The notes: a model not told the origin generated them from the letters alone. A stretch of 64,000 nucleotides of DNA from [Scytonema hofmanni] UTEX 2349 (GCF_000582685.1 NZ_KK073768.1:2834883-2898882), one strand, 5' to 3'. Positions 28,061 to 36,652 are shown, counted from the stretch's first letter. Program-made: numbers and translations.

Positions 28061-28195
28061 ATGTCAGTTCGTAATTGTCAATTGCGAAAGTAGAAAACAA
28101 AACTACACGGTATTGAGTAACTCCAAAGCGGTAATGGTGTTTAAATCCAATATAAAGCCGTCAAACGAAGGACGGGGTTTCCACCCACATTTTCG
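28061..28195 (+). pseudogene. Possible decayed IscB N-terminus and element right end
   Basis: ATG at 28061 is out of frame with the next stretch, which reads QFVIVNCESRKQNY...SNSKAVMVFK. This faintly resembles the IscB N-terminus (FVxVxDxxxKP ... GKAAVFR) with a frameshift and a deletion. The segment ends with a hairpin (ccgtc 28158-28162 / gacgg 28171-28175) and gggtttccaccc, directly before the next gene's ATG. The resemblance is weak and by eye only. Confidence 0.3.
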
Positions 28196-28600
28196 ATGAA
28201 AACTGTTTTGATTGTCGAAGACGATCTAATTAATGCTCGTGTTTTTTCCAAAATTTTGACCAAGCGCGGTGGCTTGCAGGTAAAACATACTGAAAACGTG
28301 GAAGAGGTAATGAAAATTGCCTCTTCTGGTGAAGCAGACATTATTTTGATGGATGTTTCTCTCTCAAGAAGTGTTTACCAAGGTCAGTCTGTTGATGGTA
28401 TCAAGATTACACAAATGTTGAAATCAGATCCACAGACAGCAAATTTACCTGTTATTTTGGTAACGGCACACGCGATGGAAGGCGATCGCGAGAACTTTCT
28501 CAAGCAAAGCGGTGCTGATGGTTACATCTCTAAACCAGTTGTTGACCATCAACAGTTTGTTGACCAAATCATCGCACTGCTACCCAAACAGGACAATTGA
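28196..28600 (+). CDS. Single-domain response regulator (DivK-like)
   Basis: The 134-residue receiver has pocket VEDDLINARVF, phosphoacceptor Asp in IILMDVSLSRS, and switch Thr and Lys in ILVTAHAM and YISKPV. A short insertion (SRSVYQGQSVDG) follows the phosphorylation site, as in some cyanobacterial DivK/CheY-like proteins. The start codon lies directly against the end of the preceding structured element (cacattttcgATGA), with no Shine-Dalgarno sequence, so its original 5' region seems to have been displaced. Confidence 0.9.
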   Translation: MKTVLIVEDDLINARVFSKILTKRGGLQVKHTENVEEVMKIASSGEADIILMDVSLSRSVYQGQSVDGIKITQMLKSDPQTANLPVILVTAHAMEGDRENFLKQSGADGYISKPVVDHQQFVDQIIALLPKQDN

Positions 28601-28611
28601 CAATTTATTTA

Positions 28612-28654
28612 GTAACCGTCGTCCATCAATATGTTGGGCGACTGTTTACTTTTT
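28612..28654 (+). terminator. Probable terminator of the receiver gene
   Basis: gtaaccgtcgtcca and tgggcgactgtttac form an imperfect long stem, followed by a short T-run (ctttttac). It starts 12 bases after the stop. Confidence 0.5.
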
Positions 28655-28701
28655 ACACTTTAGTATATATGTACTGTTAAATGGTGCTTTTAAGCAAGGG
28701 G

Positions 28702-28825
28702 GAATTGGGAATTGGGCAATGGGCATTGGGCAATGGGCAATGGGAATTAAAGAAGTTCGGATGCGCGAGTGCGTGAATAAATACGATTCTTTCCATGCCC
28801 CATGCCCCATGCCCCTTTCTCCCCC
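28702..28825. repeat. Heptamer repeats (gggcaat / gccccat)
   Basis: Several gggcaatgggcattg-type units (28710-28745) face catgccccatgccc (28794-28812). This is the same heptamer family that separates the efflux genes at 31664-31846. Confidence 0.75.
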
Positions 28826-28830
28826 TCATC

Positions 28831-29709
28831 TTATTGCGGCTGTTTATTGACTGACGGGGTTTCTTTTGGCTGGCGAGCGGCTTGAATGCGAGGTAATTCG
28901 AGGAATTTCTTCGTATCAGCTAGAAGCCGATCGCCCCAGAGATTCTCCTTAAGGAAAGTCAAATCACCATAGCGATCGTCAATTCGCAGTGCAGCTTCTC
29001 CCATTGCCAAGCCGGAAGCGCGATCGCCTTTAGTATACAGTGCCACCGCCAATGCTAATAAAGGTTCTGCGGCTTGTTTTTCCAGGGCAACAGCCATTTG
29101 CCATTGCTTGATGGCGCCGGGGATATTGCCTTGTTCGTAGTTAATTAACCCGACGTTGTTAATCGCGGGCCAGAATTTTTTGTTAGCGGCTACTGCTTTA
29201 TTGTATTGGGCGATCGCTTCTGGCAATCTATTCAACTTATAGTAGGCATTCCCTAAATCAAACAAACCCTCTGAATCATTGGGTTTTAACTTCAAACCCG
29301 CTTGATAATACTCTACTGCGGCTTGGTATTTTTCCTGCTGAAAATTAGCTGAACCCAAAGCAAACTGAACGTCAGCATTTTTGGGGTTGAGAGATTGTGC
29401 CTTATTTAAAGCAGCGATCGCCGTATCAAACTGCTTGTTTTGCAAATACAAGCCACCTAAGAGAAACCATACTTTATCATTCTTAGGAGCGAGTTGAGAT
29501 GCCAACTTTGCTCGTGGTAAAGCCATTTCCGTCTGTTGAAACTGCGCTAGTTGAGCTGCTTCTTGTGCCAGACTCAACCCCTGCTGCTCCAATTTTGCTG
29601 TATCAAGTTGCAGTGTGTGAGGAATCAATGCCTGTGCATGAGCTTTATAAGGCAAACTCCAGAAGCTACAGGCAATTAAAAGCGAAATTAATCGAACTAA
29701 TTTGGGCAC
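28831..29709 (-). CDS. Secreted TPR-repeat protein
   Basis: A signal peptide (about 1-25, LISLLIACSFWSLP, cleavage near AHAQA) precedes at least five tetratricopeptide repeats (about 75-245; e.g. VWFLLGGLYLQNKQFDTAI, VQFALGSANFQQEKYQAAV, GLFDLGNAYYKLNRLPEAI). TPR arrays are protein-binding scaffolds. A periplasmic location is inferred; the partner is unknown. No co-directional gene is close, so it is probably monocistronic. Confidence 0.9.
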   Translation of the reverse strand: MPKLVRLISLLIACSFWSLPYKAHAQALIPHTLQLDTAKLEQQGLSLAQEAAQLAQFQQTEMALPRAKLASQLAPKNDKVWFLLGGLYLQNKQFDTAIAALNKAQSLNPKNADVQFALGSANFQQEKYQAAVEYYQAGLKLKPNDSEGLFDLGNAYYKLNRLPEAIAQYNKAVAANKKFWPAINNVGLINYEQGNIPGAIKQWQMAVALEKQAAEPLLALAVALYTKGDRASGLAMGEAALRIDDRYGDLTFLKENLWGDRLLADTKKFLELPRIQAARQPKETPSVNKQPQ

Positions 29710-30199
29710 ACTAACGCCTCTTAACCATAATTCTAAAGATTCTTTCAGCTAGCTTAAACGATCTCAGCTATAAGCGACAGCTAAATTTTGGGCATTGGGA
29801 CTAGGGACTAGGGATGAGGGATTAGGAAGAGACATGAATGTTATTTTTTTTCCCAATCCCCAGTTCCCAGTCTCCAGTCCCCAAGTTGCGTAACTCATCA
29901 CTAAAGTCACCCATTCAGGTGAAGTGATTTATAAGTACAGGAGGTTAGTATGATAAAAAACTTAAGTAAACGTAAACTATCTTTTATTTTCCGAAATCAC
30001 GGAATTCTCGATTTGCCGCACCACAGATAATTAATCTTGCCCAATCCCTTTTTATTCCCACTCCTCAGTCCCTAGTCCCCAGTCCCCAGTCCCCAGTCCC
30101 TAGTCCCCAGTCCCTAGTCCCCAGTCCCTTTTTAATAATTTCCTCAAGTTGTTGAAACGCTTATCAACCGCCAACCGCATCATTTTTCACAGGCTATAT
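29710..30199. other. Intergenic region with ccccagt heptamer array
   Basis: The divergent upstream region of the TPR and efflux genes. It holds ggactaggg units (29799-29830), ccccagt/ccctagt units in two blocks (29865-29885 and about 30064-30130), and AT-rich spacers. The last block ends ~70 bases before the adaptor start. No gene was seen. Confidence 0.7.
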
Positions 30200-31663
30200 A
30201 TGACTACGCAAATAGAAGTCCCCGTATTTGGTAAAGTAAAGAATCCATTTTCCTGGTTGATTGGGCTGATGGCTGCTGGTGTGGTGGTTGTTGGCGCAAC
30301 GACGACATACATGTTTGTGAATCAGGGTACAGGCAAAGAGGATATTACGCAACTAACTGTGCCAGTGGAAGCGAAAAACGTAACTTTGCGGATTACCAGT
30401 AGTGGCAAGGTTGTACCAGTTCAAAGTGTGAATATTAGCCCGAAAAATCCGGGAATTTTAAAACAATTGTATGTTGAGCAAGGCGATCGCGTCCAAACAG
30501 GACAAATTCTTGCCCGCATGGATAGTGCAGACATTCAAGCGAGAATCCAGCAATTTAGCGCCAATTTAGCCCAATCTCAGGCTCAATTAGCCGAAGCTGA
30601 AGCCGGAAGTCGTCCTCAAGAAATCGATCAATCGAAAGCGCGTTTATCACAAGTCCAAGCGCAATTAGCCCAAGCACAAGCAGGAAATCGTCCTCAAGAA
30701 ATTGCTCAAGCTCAAGCTTTGGTAGATGCAGCTCAAGCAAAGGCGAATTATAGCAGCGAAAAAGTCAAGCGTTACCAATATTTATATCAGCAGGGAGCAG
30801 TTCAAAAGCAAGAATTAGATCAATTTGTCAGCGAAGATAAAAGCGCGATCGCGAATTTGCAAGAAGCACAAAAGCGATTATCGCTGCAACAAGCTGGTAG
30901 TCGTTCCGAAGAAATGGCTCAACGCAAAGCAGTAGTAGAAGAAGCAAAAGCGCAGTTGCAGTTGATGCAAAATGGCACCCGTCCGGAAATAATTAATCAG
31001 CGTAAAGCAGGTGTAGCGTCAGCGCAAGCTCAATTGAAGGCGGAGCAAGTTAATTTAGAAGATACGATTATCCGCGCACCTTTTGCGGGAATTGTCACCC
31101 AGAAGTATGCTAACATCGGCGCTTTTGTCACTCCCACAACTTCGGCTTCAAGTAGTGCCTCAGCAACTTCTAGTTCAATTGTCGCTGTCGCACGAGGTTT
31201 AGAAGTGCTAGCGCAAGTGCCGGAAGCTGATATTGGTAGAATTAAAGAAGGACAAAGTGTGGAAATTGTTGCTGATGCTTATCCAGATCAAGTCTTTAAA
31301 GGAAGTGTACGCCTAATTTCTCCAGAAGCAGTGGTAGAACAAGGTGTAACATCCTTTCAAGTACGGGTGGCATTGGATACGGGGGCAGATAAATTGCGTT
31401 CTGGCTTAAATGTCGATTTGACGTTCTTAGGCGATCGCTTGTCAAATGCTTTAGTATTGCCAACGGTGGCGATTGTTACCGAAAAGGGTCAAACTGGTGT
31501 GTTAATCCCAGACGCGAAAAATAAAGCGCAGTTTCGCGAAGTCACAATCGGTTCGCAAATCAAAGACCAAACTCAGATTTTAGAGGGAGTTAAAGTAGGC
31601 GATCGCGTCTTTATTGACCCTCCAAAAGAATATAAAATCGAACAAAAGAGGGATAAAGGGTAA
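30200..31663 (+). CDS. Periplasmic adaptor subunit of a MacAB-like ABC efflux pump (HlyD family)
   Basis: ATG at 30200 (MTTQIEVPVFG) was chosen over the upstream TTG at 30149. The protein has one N-terminal membrane helix (about 23-43), a biotinyl-lipoyl half-motif (VQSVNISPKNPGILKQLYVEQGDRVQTGQIL), a long coiled-coil hairpin with four similar segments (GSRPQEID, GNRPQEIA, GSRSEEMA, GTRPEIIN), the second lipoyl half (TIIRAPFAGIVTQKY) and beta-barrel domains. It should link the inner-membrane transporter to a TolC-like channel. The first gene of the efflux cluster. Confidence 0.92.
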   Translation: MTTQIEVPVFGKVKNPFSWLIGLMAAGVVVVGATTTYMFVNQGTGKEDITQLTVPVEAKNVTLRITSSGKVVPVQSVNISPKNPGILKQLYVEQGDRVQTGQILARMDSADIQARIQQFSANLAQSQAQLAEAEAGSRPQEIDQSKARLSQVQAQLAQAQAGNRPQEIAQAQALVDAAQAKANYSSEKVKRYQYLYQQGAVQKQELDQFVSEDKSAIANLQEAQKRLSLQQAGSRSEEMAQRKAVVEEAKAQLQLMQNGTRPEIINQRKAGVASAQAQLKAEQVNLEDTIIRAPFAGIVTQKYANIGAFVTPTTSASSSASATSSSIVAVARGLEVLAQVPEADIGRIKEGQSVEIVADAYPDQVFKGSVRLISPEAVVEQGVTSFQVRVALDTGADKLRSGLNVDLTFLGDRLSNALVLPTVAIVTEKGQTGVLIPDAKNKAQFREVTIGSQIKDQTQILEGVKVGDRVFIDPPKEYKIEQKRDKG

Positions 31664-31846
31664 AGGGGCATGGGGCATGGGGCATAGGGCATAGGGCATA
31701 GGGCATGGGGCATGGGGCATGGTATGAGTGAAATACGCGATCGCTTCTTTTTATTCCCATTGCCCATTGCCCATTGCCCATTGCCCATTGCCCATTGCCC
31801 ATTGCCCATTGCCCATTGCCCAATGCCCATTGCCCATTGCCCTATT
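31664..31846. repeat. Opposed heptamer arrays between adaptor and permease genes
   Basis: A gggcatg/gggcata array (about 31664-31722, eight or so units) is followed after ~30 bases by a cccattg array (31757-31840, about 12 units). The two can pair imperfectly in RNA. The arrays lie within a likely single transcript. Frames with PLPIAHC repeats are their translations. Confidence 0.85.
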
Positions 31847-31856
31847 CCCAATTCTT

Positions 31857-33074
31857 ATGAACATTCTCGAAAGCGTGAAAATGGCAGGGACAACTCTGCT
31901 GTCAAATAAGTTGCGTAGTGTCTTGACAATGTTGGGTATTGTCATCGGAAATGCCTCGGTGATTGCGATGATTGGCATCGGGCAAGGTGGACAAAAGTAC
32001 GTTAATAAACAACTGGAGTCCTTGGGACCAAACGTCATATTTGTCATTCCCGGTAATCAAGAAACTGAGCGCATATCCCGTGATGTCCCAAAAACTTTAG
32101 TTTTAGAAGATGCTCTGGCGATCGCTTCTCAAGTCCCAAGTGTAGCAGGTGTGACGGCGGAATTAAACAGCAGGCAGGTGGTGACTTACCGCAACCGCAA
32201 CACCGATGTCAACATTATCGGTACGACTCCTTCCTTCTTGGTGGTGCGGGATTTTGAAACGGCAAAAGGACGGTTTTTCAGCGACATAGACATGAAGCGC
32301 AGCAACCAAGTTGTGGTGTTAGGTGCTGATTTGGCAGAAAAACTCTTTGGTAATTCTAACCCCATCGGGCAGCAAATGCGAATCAAAAATGCCAGCTTTC
32401 AAGTAATTGGAGTATTAACACCCAAAGGTTCCAGCGTCGGTGCCGATTACGACGAAGCAGCATTAACACCGATTCCCACCGCTGCAAATCGCTTGGTGGG
32501 GAAAACTTCTCCCTACGGATTAGAGGTAACTTATATCGTCGCTTCGGCAAAGAATTCAGACAGTGTAGATGCAGCAGAGTTTCAAATTACTAACTTGCTG
32601 CGATTGCGACACAAATTAATCAACGAAGATGATTTTACCATCCGCACTCAAAAAGATGCGCTGCAAACTGTCGGTCAAATTAGCGGTGCGTTAACAATTA
32701 TGCTTGCAGCGATCGCCGGCATTTCCTTAGTTGTCGGTGGGATTGGCATCATGAATATTATGCTTGTTTCCGTCACGGAACGCACTCAAGAAATTGGATT
32801 GCGAAAAGCGATCGGTGCAACTCAACAAGATATCCTGCTACAGTTCATGATTGAGGCAGTAGTTCTCTCAGCCGCTGGTGGTTTAATTGGCACTGGAATT
32901 GGTATCGGTGGCATTATGCTAGTAGGAGCGTTGACTCCTTTAGAAGCGGCAATTTCTCCGGTAGCGATCGCTCTTGCCGTTGGGGTTTCTGGTGGTATCG
33001 GTTTATTCTTTGGTGTTGTCCCCGCACGTCGTGCGGCTAAACTCGATCCGATTGTCGCGCTACGTAGCGCTTAA
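31857..33074 (+). CDS. MacB-like ABC transporter permease
   Basis: ATG at 31857 (MNILESVKMAG) gives 405 residues; the frame extends upstream only through heptamer repeats. The MacB/FtsX arrangement is seen: one N-terminal helix (LLSNKLRSVLTMLGIVIGNASVIAMIGIG), a large periplasmic domain (about 50-280), then three helices (TIMLAAIAGISLVVGGIGIMN..., AVVLSAAGGLIGTGIG, VGVSGGIGLFFGVVPARRAA) with the coupling motif ERTQEIGLRKAIGA. No ATPase is fused; it is supplied by the gene at 33760. Confidence 0.93.
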   Translation: MNILESVKMAGTTLLSNKLRSVLTMLGIVIGNASVIAMIGIGQGGQKYVNKQLESLGPNVIFVIPGNQETERISRDVPKTLVLEDALAIASQVPSVAGVTAELNSRQVVTYRNRNTDVNIIGTTPSFLVVRDFETAKGRFFSDIDMKRSNQVVVLGADLAEKLFGNSNPIGQQMRIKNASFQVIGVLTPKGSSVGADYDEAALTPIPTAANRLVGKTSPYGLEVTYIVASAKNSDSVDAAEFQITNLLRLRHKLINEDDFTIRTQKDALQTVGQISGALTIMLAAIAGISLVVGGIGIMNIMLVSVTERTQEIGLRKAIGATQQDILLQFMIEAVVLSAAGGLIGTGIGIGGIMLVGALTPLEAAISPVAIALAVGVSGGIGLFFGVVPARRAAKLDPIVALRSA

Positions 33075-33185
33075 GGATTGGCTTTGCTTAACAGCGTATA
33101 AACATTTTGCAAAAAAGGTTAACTTTAATCTTAGGTAAAAGAAAAAAGAATAAAAAACCTTCAACCTTTGCCCCTTGCCCTAATC

Positions 33186-33695
33186 ATGAATGAAAATACG
33201 ATTCCCATATCAACTTTGTTTATCGGACTTAACGGTATCATCGCCTTTGTGCTTTCCTACATTGCCACAATGGAACGCACAAAAACTAGGGTTTGGCATG
33301 GTGAGTCAAAAGATGATGTCAAGATACAGCGTAATCCTCTCGACAACCCAAGCCCGTGGGCTGCTTTAATCGAAAGCACGACTCAAAAGTTAATAGGAGA
33401 CACAATTCCAGATGATGGTATTTTACAACGTAAAGTCCGCGCTCATGGTAATTTCGCAGAATATGTACCTCTGGCATTGCTTTTAATTATTGCGCTTGAG
33501 TTGATGCATTCCCAGACTTGGCTGGTATGGCTACTGGGAGCTACGCTGACCATCGCCAGAATTGCTCATGGATACGGATTGATTCAGACTTATGGACCCT
33601 CACCAGCACGGGCGATCGGCTTTTTTATGACTTGGTTTGTCTATCTGATAGGTAGTCTAGCGTGTGTTTATTATGGCTTTAAAGACGCGTTTTAA
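33186..33695 (+). CDS. MAPEG family membrane protein
   Basis: ATG at 33186 (MNENTIPIS) gives 169 residues. Four hydrophobic helices and the family pattern (KVRAHGNFAEYVPLALLLI, RIAHGYGL) identify a MAPEG protein, the superfamily of glutathione transferase-like and eicosanoid enzymes. The bacterial substrate is unknown. It sits between the permease and ATPase genes on the same strand, which hints that it detoxifies or modifies a compound that the pump exports, but the 110- and 64-base gaps do not prove one transcript. Confidence 0.88.
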   Translation: MNENTIPISTLFIGLNGIIAFVLSYIATMERTKTRVWHGESKDDVKIQRNPLDNPSPWAALIESTTQKLIGDTIPDDGILQRKVRAHGNFAEYVPLALLLIIALELMHSQTWLVWLLGATLTIARIAHGYGLIQTYGPSPARAIGFFMTWFVYLIGSLACVYYGFKDAF

Positions 33696-33759
33696 CGCTT
33701 TCCCATGTCAACCAAAACTGTGATTCTCCTTGCTTTAATCATCTTTTAAGAAAATCTTT

Positions 33760-34518
33760 ATGGCAAACACTTTATCAATTACCGATTCCCGTATTCCCAA
33801 TCCCACTCCTAAGAGAGCAATTATTCGGATTGAGAATGTCTTTAAAATTTATGGTACTGGGGAAACAGAAGTCAAGGCACTTAACGATGTCAACTTGATT
33901 ATAGAACAGGGCGAATACTGTTCGATTATGGGACCTTCTGGTTCTGGTAAATCCACCGCAATGAATATTATCGGTTGTTTGGATCGTCCGACATCAGGAC
34001 ATTATTATTTAGATAACGTTGATGTCGCACAACTAGACGATAGCGCTTTGGCACATATTCGTAACAAAAAGTTAGGGTTTGTGTTTCAACAATTCCACCT
34101 ATTATCTCAACTATCGGCATTAGAAAATGTAATTTTGCCGATGGTGTATGCCGGTGTGAGTAACAGTGAAAGACGCGATCGCGCAACCGAAGCACTTAGC
34201 AGAGTAGGTTTAGAAAAGCGACTCAACAACAAACCAACTCAACTATCAGGAGGACAACAACAAAGAGTAGCGATCGCTCGTGCGATCGTCAACCGTCCCG
34301 TCGTCCTCCTTGCTGATGAACCCACCGGCGCCCTTGATTCTCGCACAACCCAAGAAGTATTAGATATCTTCACCGAACTTAACGCTAGTGGTATCACCGT
34401 AGTCATGGTAACTCATGAGCCAGAAGTTGCTCGTCAAACCCAACGCATAGTTTGGTTTCGTGATGGTCAAGTGGTACACTCCAACATGACAGCATCCGAC
34501 TTAGCTCACATGCAGTAA
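33760..34518 (+). CDS. ABC transporter ATPase (MacB/LolD type)
   Basis: The 252-residue nucleotide-binding subunit has Walker A GPSGSGKST, Q-loop FVFQQFHLL, signature LSGGQQQR, Walker B VVLLADEPTGALD and the switch His (VMVTHEPEVA). This subfamily pairs with MacB/FtsX-type permeases, so it should energise the permease at 31857. A ~30-residue N-terminal extension (MANTLSITDSRIPNPT) precedes the core. It is the last gene of the cluster. Confidence 0.95.
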   Translation: MANTLSITDSRIPNPTPKRAIIRIENVFKIYGTGETEVKALNDVNLIIEQGEYCSIMGPSGSGKSTAMNIIGCLDRPTSGHYYLDNVDVAQLDDSALAHIRNKKLGFVFQQFHLLSQLSALENVILPMVYAGVSNSERRDRATEALSRVGLEKRLNNKPTQLSGGQQQRVAIARAIVNRPVVLLADEPTGALDSRTTQEVLDIFTELNASGITVVMVTHEPEVARQTQRIVWFRDGQVVHSNMTASDLAHMQ

Positions 34519-34567
34519 ATCGAAAACTTATTCTTCGTAGTAAGCACTGAAGTGCTTACTACAAATA

Positions 34568-35101
34568 TTAAAGACTTGACGTTTTACCAGTTTGTGCTTG
34601 CGTTTCAATCGGCTTCACATCGGTGTAACCCATTTCATTCGCAATTGTCCGGAATATAGAAATTTGCTCTTCAAATTCTAATCCTTCTACTTCCGAAAGC
34701 AGATTATTTATCGGCTCACTAGCATTGTAATTTGCTGGCATTCCAACTATTTTTTTCTCATCCATACCGATTGCCCAAGCATACCAAACCAAGAGCTGGT
34801 TATTTTCTTTGATAGCACCATAAGCACGAGAATATTCTGTATCTTTACGATTCACAATTTCGCGCATCACGTTTAATTGCTCCTCTTCAGATAATTCATA
34901 ATAATCTCCTAACAACCTTGGTGCTAGTTCTGGTTCCGCAGCAGCCGGTACTGCTGGAGTAATTGAACTACCCATTTTTTTATAAACAAAATAAAACCAA
35001 GCTAATTTCGCATCAGTATCCAGCTTGTTAAATGCCTCCACCACTTTTTGAGTTGTGTTGGTCTGGGCTTGAGAATCGGCTTTATTGTAACTTGCAGTCA
35101 T
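34568..35101 (-). CDS. Helical carotenoid protein (OCP N-terminal domain homologue)
   Basis: The 177 residues are an all-helical OCP N-terminal domain without the C-terminal NTF2-like domain. Recognisable parts are KVVEAFNKLDTDAKLAWFYFVYKKMG, ELSEEEQLNVMREIV, NQLLVWYAWAIGM and FEEQISIFRTIANEMG. Helical carotenoid proteins bind a ketocarotenoid and act as singlet-oxygen quenchers or interact with phycobilisomes, depending on the clade. No OCP C-terminal-domain homologue is adjacent. Probably cytosolic and stress-related. Confidence 0.92.
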   Translation of the reverse strand: MTASYNKADSQAQTNTTQKVVEAFNKLDTDAKLAWFYFVYKKMGSSITPAVPAAAEPELAPRLLGDYYELSEEEQLNVMREIVNRKDTEYSRAYGAIKENNQLLVWYAWAIGMDEKKIVGMPANYNASEPINNLLSEVEGLEFEEQISIFRTIANEMGYTDVKPIETQAQTGKTSSL

Positions 35102-35331
35102 AATTTTTCTCCGAAGTTATTAAATCAAAAAGTTCAAAGTGATACCTGTTTTACCTTGACTATTAATGACTTTATTATCGACCTCCAAGAGAAAGAGTTT
35201 TAAAAATTAAAGCTACAAAAATTTATCTATCTTTCAATAGAGGTAAACATCTATCTGTAGATACCAAGAACATGAGACATCACTTTGTTAGGATTACCTC
35301 ATAAATAGAAAAGTTACTTAAGGGGTTAGTT

Positions 35332-35706
35332 ATGCCTGATGAAGTGAAGCCCAATGTCGCGGAAAATTCTACCCAAGACGCGCAATTAGCTGCTGAAAGC
35401 ATCGCTAGTGGTGAAGAAAAAGCACCAACAGTCGATGTCGAGGGAGATTACAAAGCCGCACAGAAATACAGCGTCAGTGATGTTGACCGTACAAAAGAAG
35501 GTGAAGCAGCTGCCAACGCTGCAACTGCACCTAAGTTTGAGGTATCGAAACAAGAAGAGACAACAACGCAGGCAGAATCAACTAGTAATCCCGCTGATTA
35601 TATGAACATGGCTAAGGATGTTGGCAATTCTGCAAATGAAGGTGCTACTAACGTCAGTGATGACCTAGTAGAAGAAGCTATAAAAAAAGGTCAAGCCGGA
35701 AAGTAA
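35332..35706 (+). CDS. Small hydrophilic, probably disordered protein
   Basis: ATG at 35332 follows a purine-rich site (taagggg). The 124 residues are rich in Ala, Glu, Lys and Thr, with no hydrophobic core, cysteine or signal peptide (KPNVAENSTQDAQLAAESIA; YMNMAKDVGNSANEGATNV). Composition is like stress-related disordered proteins, but the family is not recognised. It is divergent from the carotenoid protein gene, sharing a 230-bp intergenic region. Confidence 0.65.
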   Translation: MPDEVKPNVAENSTQDAQLAAESIASGEEKAPTVDVEGDYKAAQKYSVSDVDRTKEGEAAANAATAPKFEVSKQEETTTQAESTSNPADYMNMAKDVGNSANEGATNVSDDLVEEAIKKGQAGK

Positions 35707-35770
35707 GTTTTTATGCTTGCTGCTAATTGTTAATAGGTAATTTCATGTCCGTTTAATTAACAGTAATAAA

Positions 35771-35868
35771 AACCCACCCTCGTAGAGACGTTCCGGCGGA
35801 ACCCACCCTCGTAGAGACGTTCCGCCGGAACCCATCCTCGTAGAGACGTTCCGGCGGAACGTCTTTAC
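35771..35868. repeat. Three tandem 29-bp units carrying the gacgttcc palindrome
   Basis: Units start at 35771, 35800 and 35829, each reading aacccaccctcgtagagacg then ttccggcgg, with two substitutions in total. The last ends as a full palindrome (gttccggcggaac). Confidence 0.85.
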
Positions 35869-35933
35869 AATGTGTGTGATTTGCCGGACATGATACAATG
35901 GGTAATAAATTTTATTTAATTACCAAATTACAA

Positions 35934-36569
35934 TTAGCAACTTTTTATCACTTCTAGCAGTTGACTTGGTTGCTGAATCAAAAAGTTGGGATTTTGCTTG
36001 TTTAAAACTTCCTCGGAATTGAAACCCCAAGTCACTGCAATCACTTTGATATTTGCTTTTTTGGATGCTTCTATATCTCTAGTTTCATCACCTACATAAA
36101 TAACTTCTTGAGTTTTTAGTTGTTTTTGTCTTAAGACATTATTAATTATTGTTGTCTTGCCAAAAATTGTCACCCCTGAGTAGATAAACTCAAATAAATT
36201 ATCTAAATCATTTATTTGCAGGAAGTCTCTGACATTATCTTTAGAATTAGAAGTGATAATTCCTAGCCTATTTCCATCATTTTTCAGTTCTATTAATGCT
36301 TCTTTAATTCCGGGAATTGGTTTGAATTCGTGTATTTTATCTTTTAATTCTGATTTCACTTTTTTGACTAAAAAAGGAATCTTGAAAACCGAGATACCTG
36401 AGTACTTAATAATTTCTCTAGAAGTAAAATTCCTCATCAGGTCAAGTTCCTCCGGAGTAATTTGTATATAACCAAATTCTAGGGCTAAACGATTAGCAAT
36501 ACTTACTAGAGCATCTACTGTATCGGCAATTGTGCCATCAAAATCAAAAATAATTACTTTCTGGGTCAT
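35934..36569 (-). CDS. HAD-family phosphatase (phosphoglycolate phosphatase-like)
   Basis: The 211-residue HAD hydrolase has motif I FDFDGTIADT (nucleophile Asp and acid/base Asp), motif II ITSNSK, a lysine for motif III near GKTTI and motif IV VYVGDETRDIEA. The helical cap after motif I puts it in subfamily I with Gph-like enzymes. The substrate is a small phosphate ester, not determinable here. Its AT-rich composition differs somewhat from neighbours. Monocistronic. Confidence 0.85.
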   Translation of the reverse strand: MTQKVIIFDFDGTIADTVDALVSIANRLALEFGYIQITPEELDLMRNFTSREIIKYSGISVFKIPFLVKKVKSELKDKIHEFKPIPGIKEALIELKNDGNRLGIITSNSKDNVRDFLQINDLDNLFEFIYSGVTIFGKTTIINNVLRQKQLKTQEVIYVGDETRDIEASKKANIKVIAVTWGFNSEEVLNKQNPNFLIQQPSQLLEVIKSC

Positions 36570-36652
36570 CTGAAGTATAAAGTATAAAGTATGAAGTTTG
36601 AAGTTGACTTCATGACTGAATGTAAGCCTTTACCTTAGTTTGCTCAAGTGCG

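Noticed and set aside
27777..28195. Group II intron remnant as explanation for the structured region
   Set aside because: No domain V-like hairpin or reverse transcriptase remnant was seen; the GNRA hairpins and downstream frame fit an IscB-type element better.
31573..31909. Frames with GNGQWAM or PLPIAHC repeats on both strands
   Set aside because: Heptamer-repeat translations that overlap real genes at their ends.
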